Assembly: GCA_030620915.1 (NCBI GenBank)
Contig: JAUXIR010000092.1
Location: 1 to 6,393, forward strand
Origin: Geopsychrobacter sp.
Lineage (GTDB): Bacteria > Desulfobacterota > Desulfuromonadia > Desulfuromonadales > Geopsychrobacteraceae
Direction: 5' to 3'
Length of the DNA stretch: 6,393 nucleotides
The notes below the pieces were generated by a model. That model did not search any database, was not told where the DNA came from, and saw only the letters and a list, made by a program, of their open reading frames with translations. A program made the position numbers and the translations under genes. How positions within the stretch are numbered: position 1 is the first letter of the stretch; each line of letters starts with the position of its first letter. Below are positions 1 through 4,195 of the stretch, piece after piece.

Positions 1-598
1 CCTTAATACAGCCCTCAACATAGCGGAAATCACTTACGCCGATCTCCTTTCCGGTACCAACCTGCTCCCCAACCGGGGCCTGCACATCCGGCCTCCCAAG
101 ATCGGCCTGTTGAGCCGCTATCGCTGCCTTCAGTTTGTCGAGTTTCGCCGTGCGTTCAGACTGGGCCTGCATCTCGGCCAGACGTTTCTGCAGCGAGGTC
201 TCTGCCGTCTTATCCGGCTTGATGCTCTTCACCGGAGCCGTTTTATTTTTCACCGGTGTCATTTTTACCCTCGTGCTCTTTTTGACTACCGACTTGGTTT
301 TAACTGTTTTCTTGGTTTTGAGCGGAATCTTCTTGGCGACCGTTTTCGGCTTGATCTTTTTCTTCTTCTTGGTTGGAGACGCATCGGGACGCCCGGCACG
401 CGGATCTTTGACCGGTTTATTCACCAGGTTAACCCGATAAACCGGCACCTTGGGTGTCTTGTGGGTCGTCTTAAGAACCCCTGATAGAATAATCGGAGCG
501 ATCAGATGAAGAACAAAGGAGAGCAGCAGCATCCGCCGCAGGCCGGGTTCAAGCAGCTTCTGCAGTTGACGCAGTCGATGTCGATAATATTCAGACAT
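1..598 (-). CDS. tolA: TolA-like periplasm-spanning protein, 3' end cut off by the window
   Basis: Reading down from the ATG at 598-596 gives 199 codons without a stop to the left edge, so the C-terminus is missing. TolA links the TolQ-TolR proton motor in the inner membrane to TolB/Pal at the outer membrane. Residues 1-21 are basic and cytoplasmic, 22-44 form one membrane anchor, and S27 and H31 have the S-x3-H spacing of the anchor motif of TonB/TolA proteins that contacts the motor. Residues 77-130 are very rich in Lys, Pro, Thr and Val, a typical extended periplasmic linker, and 134-164 look like a short coiled coil (SLQKRLAEMQ and following). The gene starts 9 bases after tolR; a GAGGAG inside the tolR end is the likely ribosome binding site, with rather long spacing. 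The name rests on position after tolQR and on architecture; the diagnostic C-terminal TonB/TolA domain lies outside the window, so a TonB-family name is also possible. Confidence 0.82.
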   Translation of the reverse strand, partial: MSEYYRHRLRQLQKLLEPGLRRMLLLSFVLHLIAPIILSGVLKTTHKTPKVPVYRVNLVNKPVKDPRAGRPDASPTKKKKKIKPKTVAKKIPLKTKKTVKTKSVVKKSTRVKMTPVKNKTAPVKSIKPDKTAETSLQKRLAEMQAQSERTAKLDKLKAAIAAQQADLGRPDVQAPVGEQVGTGKEIGVSDFRYVEGCIK

Positions 599-607
599 GC
601 TTAGCGG

Positions 608-1030
608 CTACTCCTCGGGCATGCGGGTGACCATCCCCAGACGTTCAATCCCAGCCTTTTTGATCGCCGCCATCACCTCGACCACCCGACCATAGGGAAC
701 CGCCTTGTCGGCCTCAAGAAAAACCTCACGGCTCTCCTTGCCCTTGAGCGCCTGCATTATCACCGGCGCCAGCTTGCTGATCTCTTTGATCCGGATCTTG
801 CCGATCAGCAGATCGCCGTTCTTCTCGACCGTGAGCACCAGCGGCTCGGATTTGCTCGGCAGACTCGGCGCTCCCTTGACCTCGGGCAGATCGACCGAGA
901 CCCCCTGGTCGAGCATCGGGGCGGTGACCATAAAGATAATCAGCAGCACCAGCATCACGTCGACAAAGGGCGTGACATTGATCTGCGACATGTTAGTACG
1001 GCGGCCTGTGCCGGGGCGTCCAACTTCCAT
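608..1030 (-). CDS. tolR: TolR, ExbD/TolR-family biopolymer transport protein
   Basis: TolR is the second inner-membrane subunit of the Tol-Pal motor; with TolQ it uses the proton gradient to energise TolA. The 140-residue protein has the usual length (E. coli TolR is 142). A short basic cytoplasmic N-terminus is followed by the family signature INVTPFVDVMLVLLIIFMV at residues 17-35, containing the single membrane helix. D24 is the conserved proton-carrying aspartate (Asp23 in E. coli TolR). The rest, about residues 44-140, is the periplasmic domain, with the typical EADKAVPYGRVVEVM stretch near 108-122. The ATG at 1030 lies 3 bases after the tolQ stop, and a GGAG in the tolQ end sits 7 bases ahead of it, so the two are translationally close and co-transcribed. 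No key residue is missing. ExbD is the alternative, made less likely by the TolA-like gene that follows. Confidence 0.95.
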   Translation of the reverse strand: MEVGRPGTGRRTNMSQINVTPFVDVMLVLLIIFMVTAPMLDQGVSVDLPEVKGAPSLPSKSEPLVLTVEKNGDLLIGKIRIKEISKLAPVIMQALKGKESREVFLEADKAVPYGRVVEVMAAIKKAGIERLGMVTRMPEE

Positions 1031-1033
1031 CGC

Positions 1034-1702
1034 CTAACTCCGCTCCATCCGCTCGACGATATTGAGGAATTCCTGACTGAAATTGTCCATCTCGCCGACC
1101 AGTATATTTACCTTGTTGAGAAAATGGTTATAACCCATGACCGCCGGAATCGCGGCGGCCAGACCGATGGCGGTCGCGACCAACGCTTCAGAGATTCCTG
1201 GTGCGACAACCGCCAGCGAAGCGCTGCCGGTCTGACCGATCCCTTGAAAGGCGTCCATGATTCCCCAGACGGTGCCGAACAGGCCGATGAAAGGGGCGGT
1301 CGAACCGGTGGTGGCCAGAAAGGTCAAATATTTTTCGAGGCGCTGGGTCTCCTGAGTGGTCGCCCGACGCAGGGCGCGTGACACATTGCCGACGCCACCG
1401 AGGTCGGCCGACATCTCGCGCGCCTCATCGGAACGGTTCTGCTTCTTGAGCTGCAAGAGCTCGTGATAGCCCTCACGAAACAGGATCGCCAGCGGGGTCT
1501 GGGTAAAATCCTTGATTCCCTGACCGATGGTGTCGAAGCGTTTCTTCTCCCAGAAGAAATCGAGAAACCGCTCCGATTCACGGATTGCCTGCTGGATTGT
1601 TTTAAACTTGTAGAAGATGATTCCCCAGGAGACCAGGGAGAAGTAGAGCAATATAAGCAGGACCAGCTTAACAACTGGGCCCGCCTGAAGTACCAGATCC
1701 AA
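1034..1702 (-). CDS. tolQ: TolQ, MotA/TolQ/ExbB-family proton channel protein, TTG start
   Basis: TolQ forms the membrane scaffold of the Tol-Pal motor around TolR. The 222-residue product has three hydrophobic segments: about 10-32, 131-155 and 165-191. A large cytoplasmic loop lies between the first two. The second segment carries the signature PFIGLFGTVWGIMDAF (137-152), and the third carries APGISEALVATAIGLAAAIP (168-186 region). T144 and T178 fit the conserved channel threonines of the family. The start is TTG at 1702-1700: an AAGGAG lies exactly 6 bases ahead, no ATG or GTG occurs upstream in frame before a TGA, and the next internal ATG (residue 97) would remove the first membrane helix and most of the loop. 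The gene has its own promoter at 1767-1795 and is followed closely by tolR and tolA. The ybgC gene that often precedes tolQ in gammaproteobacteria is absent. Confidence 0.95.
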   Translation of the reverse strand: MDLVLQAGPVVKLVLLILLYFSLVSWGIIFYKFKTIQQAIRESERFLDFFWEKKRFDTIGQGIKDFTQTPLAILFREGYHELLQLKKQNRSDEAREMSADLGGVGNVSRALRRATTQETQRLEKYLTFLATTGSTAPFIGLFGTVWGIMDAFQGIGQTGSASLAVVAPGISEALVATAIGLAAAIPAVMGYNHFLNKVNILVGEMDNFSQEFLNIVERMERS

Positions 1703-1708
1703 GGCAGA

Positions 1709-1714
1709 CTCCTT
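1709..1714 (-). promoter_or_regulatory. Ribosome binding site AAGGAG that fixes the tolQ TTG start
   Basis: The reverse complement of 1709-1714 is AAGGAG, a near-perfect Shine-Dalgarno sequence, with 6 bases (1703-1708) between it and TTG at 1702-1700. It is the only good binding site near the tolQ N-terminus and supports the non-ATG start. Confidence 0.85.
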
Positions 1715-1766
1715 CAGTTTACTAAAACGAGTGGAATGTGGCTGAGAAACACAGGGCCAGAGCGGA

Positions 1767-1795
1767 ATTATCTGTCAGCCGACAGGGCAAGTCAA
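1767..1795 (-). promoter_or_regulatory. Sigma70-type promoter for tolQRA
   Basis: On the minus strand TTGACT (1795-1790) and GATAAT (1772-1767) are separated by exactly 17 bases (1789-1773). Each hexamer differs from consensus at one base, so this is the strongest promoter match in the window. Transcription should begin near 1760, leaving a leader of about 58 bases before the tolQ TTG. It sits right after the stop of the transferase gene, so tolQRA can be expressed independently of queC-folE2. Not tested experimentally; it is a sequence match. Confidence 0.75.
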
Positions 1796-1815
1796 CCCTC
1801 GGCACCTGTCGGGCT
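1777..1815. repeat. Imperfect inverted repeat overlapping the tolQ promoter
   Basis: AGCCGACAGG (1777-1786) pairs with CCTGTCGGGCT (1805-1815) as a 10-base-pair stem with one bulged base. One arm lies in the spacer between the -10 and -35 of the tolQ promoter and the other lies 10 bases upstream of the -35. A second, competing hairpin is CTGTC-AGCC-GACAG (1772-1785). No run of T follows on either strand, so it is a poor intrinsic terminator; an operator or a stem at the end of the upstream transcript is possible. The pairing is seen, the role is inferred. Confidence 0.5.
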
Positions 1816-1816
1816 G

Positions 1817-2497
1817 CTAGGTCAACAGGGAGGCAAGCCGCTCTCTGATATGGCCGGCGGTCAGACTTTCAGGTGAACGCTGAAGCAAGCGCAGCAAGGA
1901 CGCGGCGTCATCGACATCCTCCCAGCCTGAAAGCCGCTGCCAATCGATCTGTTGTTCGGCAAGAGTGCATTCGGTCTGCTGCATCAGGTCTGCGCGACTC
2001 CAGGGCATCGCCTCAAACAACGGGGGGTGATGGCAACTTTCACCAATCAAAACATAACCACCATCAGCGGCCGGGGCAATCACGACATCGGAGGTCTGCA
2101 ATGCGGCAAAGGCCTGCTCCACATAAGCCAGCGGCAGATCGGGGCTGTCACTGCCGATGAGCGCCGCCTGTTGGTGGCCTGCAGCTAAAAGTCCCTGCAG
2201 GGCGCTCGCCATCCGCTCGCCCAAATCACTCCCGATTTGTGGTCGGCGGGGCAGTTGCGGATAGTTGAGCGCAAAGTAATCTTCAGCTCCGGCATAGAAG
2301 ATCACCAACTCAAAGGACTGGCCGGAAAAACGTCGAAGTGTCTCATCGAGTGTGGTTCGGTAGAGCTGCGCGGCCTGCTCAGGCTGCAGGGGAGGGCAGA
2401 GCCGGGTCTTAACCTGCCCGGCAACCGGCTGCTTGGCAAAAACACCCAGTACCGCCGAAGCCTTCACCCGGGTTGATGAGTTATCCACCTTTTTCAC
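1817..2497 (-). CDS. DUF2064/TIGR04282-type nucleotide-diphospho-sugar transferase
   Basis: This is a GT-A-fold glycosyltransferase-like protein of the family called TIGR04282 (rSAM/selenodomain- or arsenosugar-associated transferase); the sugar donor and acceptor are unknown. With a GTG start at 2497 it has 226 residues. Motifs, in that numbering: FAKQPVAGQVKTRL at 20-33 (nucleotide-binding N-terminus), IGSDLGERM at 88-96, IGSDSPDLP at 114-122 (the metal/sugar-nucleotide acidic motif), DGGYVLIG at 145-152 and DVDDAASL at 194-201. It follows folE2 immediately. The start is uncertain: the in-frame GTGs at 2509, 2497, 2488 and 2467 are all possible. The one at 2497 lies 4 bases after the folE2 stop with a GGAGG 14 bases ahead, while 2467 (216 residues) gives the usual short N-terminus of the family but lacks a binding site. 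An upstream TTG at 2587 would add 30 residues unlike the family and overlap folE2 by 86 bases, so it is not preferred. Confidence 0.85.
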   Translation of the reverse strand: MKKVDNSSTRVKASAVLGVFAKQPVAGQVKTRLCPPLQPEQAAQLYRTTLDETLRRFSGQSFELVIFYAGAEDYFALNYPQLPRRPQIGSDLGERMASALQGLLAAGHQQAALIGSDSPDLPLAYVEQAFAALQTSDVVIAPAADGGYVLIGESCHHPPLFEAMPWSRADLMQQTECTLAEQQIDWQRLSGWEDVDDAASLLRLLQRSPESLTAGHIRERLASLLT

Positions 2498-2510
2498 AGA
2501 CTTATCCACA
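2481..2510 (+). promoter_or_regulatory. Three tandem DnaA-box-like 9-mers
   Basis: On the plus strand TTATCCACC (2481-2489), TTTTTCACA (2490-2498) and TTATCCACA (2502-2510) follow one another in the same orientation. The third is a perfect match to the DnaA box TTATNCACA; the other two each have one mismatch. The outer two are 21 bases apart, about two helical turns. They overlap the folE2 stop and the first codons of the transferase gene. A DnaA-binding role is an inference; the cluster could also be chance within coding sequence. Confidence 0.4.
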
Positions 2511-3302
2511 GCCTCCAGTTTGCCTGGTATGTTCGAGCTGGGCGTAGGCCGAATGGTTATGGATCGACTCAAAATTTTCACATTCAATCCGAAACCAGCT
2601 GATCCGTGGTTGCTCCTTGAGCTTTTCGGTTACGGCCCGCACCATATCTTCAACAAACATGGGATTATCATAGGCCTGCTCGGTCACCGCTTTTTCATCT
2701 TCGCGCTTAAGCAATGAGTAAACCGGCGCACTGGCACAGGCCTCGACCAGCTCGACCAATTCTTCGAGCCAGACATGCTCCGTATAACGCACCTGAACAT
2801 TGACCAGACTGCGCTGATTGTGAGCGCCACGTTCACTGATTTCGCGCGAACAGGGGCAGAGCGAGGTGACCGGCACACTGACCTCAAGCACGAAATCGAA
2901 ATCATCGCCGAGGATTCCGGTCATGCGACACTGGTATTCCATCAGGCCACGCGCCTTGGAAACCGGGGCCAGTTTCTCGATAACATAGGGAAACTCCAGT
3001 TCGAGATAGGCACAGCTTGCCTCTAAGCGCTGCTTCATTTCAGCGAGGATCACCTCGATATTTTCGATACTGACCTCACCATGGTAGAGATTGAGCACCT
3101 CAATGAAGCGGCTCATGTGGGTGCCCTTGAAGTGGTGGGGAAGATCGACGTCCATATTGACGCGCGCAACCGTGTGCTGCTCCTTGCGTGCGCGATCGAG
3201 AACCACAATCGGGTAGCGGATATCCTTAACGCCGACCTTATCGATGGCGATACGCCGAGAATCAGCACTCTTCTGCATGTCGGGGATCTTTGTCATGGTC
3301 AT
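2502..3302 (-). CDS. folE2: GTP cyclohydrolase FolE2 (type IB, GCYH-IB)
   Basis: FolE2 converts GTP to 7,8-dihydroneopterin triphosphate and formate, the entry step to both folate and queuosine synthesis, in the cytoplasm. The 266-residue protein has the family's typical length and tunnel-fold signatures: VNMDVDLPHHFKGTHMSRF at 48-66, the catalytic TSLCPCSREISERGAHNQRS at 146-165, and ENFESIHNHSAYA at 242-254. C149, H161, E218 and H248 fit the positions of metal-binding residues known in this family; unlike FolE1 the enzyme is not strictly zinc-dependent. The gene begins 3 bases after the queC stop. Two ATGs are possible: 3302 (used here) and 3296, two codons later; a GAG/AGAG stretch sits 6 bases ahead of the second but directly against the first, so translation may begin at residue 3. 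No folate gene is adjacent, and pairing with queC points to deazaguanine synthesis. Confidence 0.97.
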   Translation of the reverse strand: MTMTKIPDMQKSADSRRIAIDKVGVKDIRYPIVVLDRARKEQHTVARVNMDVDLPHHFKGTHMSRFIEVLNLYHGEVSIENIEVILAEMKQRLEASCAYLELEFPYVIEKLAPVSKARGLMEYQCRMTGILGDDFDFVLEVSVPVTSLCPCSREISERGAHNQRSLVNVQVRYTEHVWLEELVELVEACASAPVYSLLKREDEKAVTEQAYDNPMFVEDMVRAVTEKLKEQPRISWFRIECENFESIHNHSAYAQLEHTRQTGGCG

Positions 3303-3305
3303 CTC

Positions 3306-3977
3306 TTACAGGTAGGGGATGGGGTCACTGCTGCCCGCATCGGCAAAACCCTTAAGCCGCAGCAGACAGGAATCACAGTGGCCACAGGAGCGGCCATCGT
3401 CGGCAGGATCGTAACAGCTATGGGTATAGCGGTAATCGACCCCGAGGCCCAGCCCCGTCTCGATGATCTGCGCTTTGGTCAGATCGATGAGCGGAGCGTG
3501 AATGCGGTAGGGATTTCCTTCGACCCCGGCGCGAGTCGCCAGATCGGCCATCACCTGAAAGGCGGAGATAAACTCGGGACGACAATCGGGATAACCCGAG
3601 TAATCGACCGCATTCACCCCGATGTAGATATCCTGAGCACCAAGCACCTCGGCCCAGCCGAGGGCAAAAGAGAGGAAGATGGTATTGCGCGCCGGCACAT
3701 AGGTGATCGGAACCTGGGCTTTATCGGCACCATCCTTAGGCACCTCAATTTCACTGGTCAGTGCGCTACCACCCATTTGGCGCAGATCGATGTCGACCAC
3801 CATATGCTCTTTGGCCCCGACCAAGGGCGCATATTCACGCGCCTTATCGAGTTCAATAGAATGGCGTTGGCCATAAGAAAAACTAAGCGCATAGGGTTCA
3901 AAGCCGGCTTCACGAGCGATCGCCATACAGGTGGTCGAATCGAGACCGCCGCTGTAGAGAATAACTGCCTTTTTCAT
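3306..3977 (-). CDS. queC: 7-cyano-7-deazaguanine synthase QueC
   Basis: QueC uses ATP and ammonia to convert 7-carboxy-7-deazaguanine (CDG) to preQ0, the precursor of queuosine in tRNA. The 223-residue protein is full length. The PP-loop ATP-pyrophosphatase motif SGGLDS lies at 9-14, the conserved [10 protein letters not shown] at 34-43, YVPARNT at 93-99 and [16 protein letters not shown] at 121-136. Four cysteines, C188, C198, C201 and C204, form the C-terminal zinc site. The ATG at 3977 has a well placed AAGGA 9 bases ahead. It is the first gene of its transcript, with a promoter at 4008-4037, and is followed after 3 bases by folE2. The predicted leader is only about 25 bases, too short for a preQ1 riboswitch. 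No residue known to be essential is missing. Confidence 0.98.
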   Translation of the reverse strand: MKKAVILYSGGLDSTTCMAIAREAGFEPYALSFSYGQRHSIELDKAREYAPLVGAKEHMVVDIDLRQMGGSALTSEIEVPKDGADKAQVPITYVPARNTIFLSFALGWAEVLGAQDIYIGVNAVDYSGYPDCRPEFISAFQVMADLATRAGVEGNPYRIHAPLIDLTKAQIIETGLGLGVDYRYTHSCYDPADDGRSCGHCDSCLLRLKGFADAGSSDPIPYL

Positions 3978-4007
3978 AAAATAGTTTCCTTATTCGAAGA
4001 TTTTTGA

Positions 4008-4037
4008 AGCATAGGGCACCGCGTGGTACAGGGTCAA
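4008..4037 (-). promoter_or_regulatory. Sigma70-type promoter for queC-folE2
   Basis: On the minus strand TTGACC (4037-4032, five of six consensus bases) is followed after 18 bases by TATGCT (4013-4008, four of six). Start of transcription would be near 4001, about 25 bases before the queC ATG. It points away from the mrcA promoter at 4061-4090. Sequence match only. Confidence 0.55.
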
Positions 4038-4060
4038 GAAAGAAGCCATGCGTTCGGCAG

Positions 4061-4090
4061 TTGCCCGGTCGCCAGCTCACATGCTATAAG
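4061..4090 (+). promoter_or_regulatory. Sigma70-type promoter for mrcA
   Basis: TTGCCC (4061-4066, four of six consensus bases) and TATAAG (4085-4090, five of six) are 18 bases apart. Transcription would begin near 4097 and give a leader of about 99 bases before the ATG at 4196. The two divergent promoters have their -35 elements 23 bases apart and do not overlap. Sequence match only. Confidence 0.55.
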
Positions 4091-4125
4091 TGCCTGTTTC
4101 AAAATTACTTTTTCTCGAAATTTGC

Positions 4126-4170
4126 CGGACTTGCCGAAGCGAAGCGAAAATTCGGTTCATGGATAGTCCG
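4126..4170 (+). other. Nested hairpin in the mrcA leader
   Basis: CGGACT (4126-4131) pairs with AGTCCG (4165-4170), and inside it CCGAA (4134-4138) pairs with TTCGG (4151-4155) around a 12-base loop. Two stacked short stems with an internal bulge result, ending 25 bases before the mrcA ATG. The pairing is seen; whether it forms or affects translation is unknown. No T-run follows, so it is not a standard terminator. Confidence 0.4.
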
Positions 4171-4195
4171 ATAGATTTCTTGCCTGGATCTACGA

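Noticed and set aside
110..484. Open frames on the plus strand over the tolA region
   Set aside because: The opposite strand gives a continuous tolA-like protein with anchor, lysine-rich linker and coiled coil; the plus frames are rich in Phe/Leu/Arg as mirror images of lysine codons.
1777..1815. Intrinsic terminator after the transferase gene
   Set aside because: A stem exists but no T-run follows it in the minus-strand direction, so it is listed as an inverted repeat only.
3978..4000. A preQ1 riboswitch before queC
   Set aside because: The predicted leader is only about 25 bases and shows no stem-loop or A-rich tail typical of preQ1 aptamers.
3081..4007. A 308-residue open frame on the plus strand across queC and folE2
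   Set aside because: It is antisense to two well-recognised genes and its translation has no family motifs; long shadow frames are expected in GC-rich coding DNA.
4159..4195. ATG at 4159 as the mrcA start
   Set aside because: It is out of frame with the PBP1A coding sequence, and an in-frame TAG occurs before the ATG at 4196.
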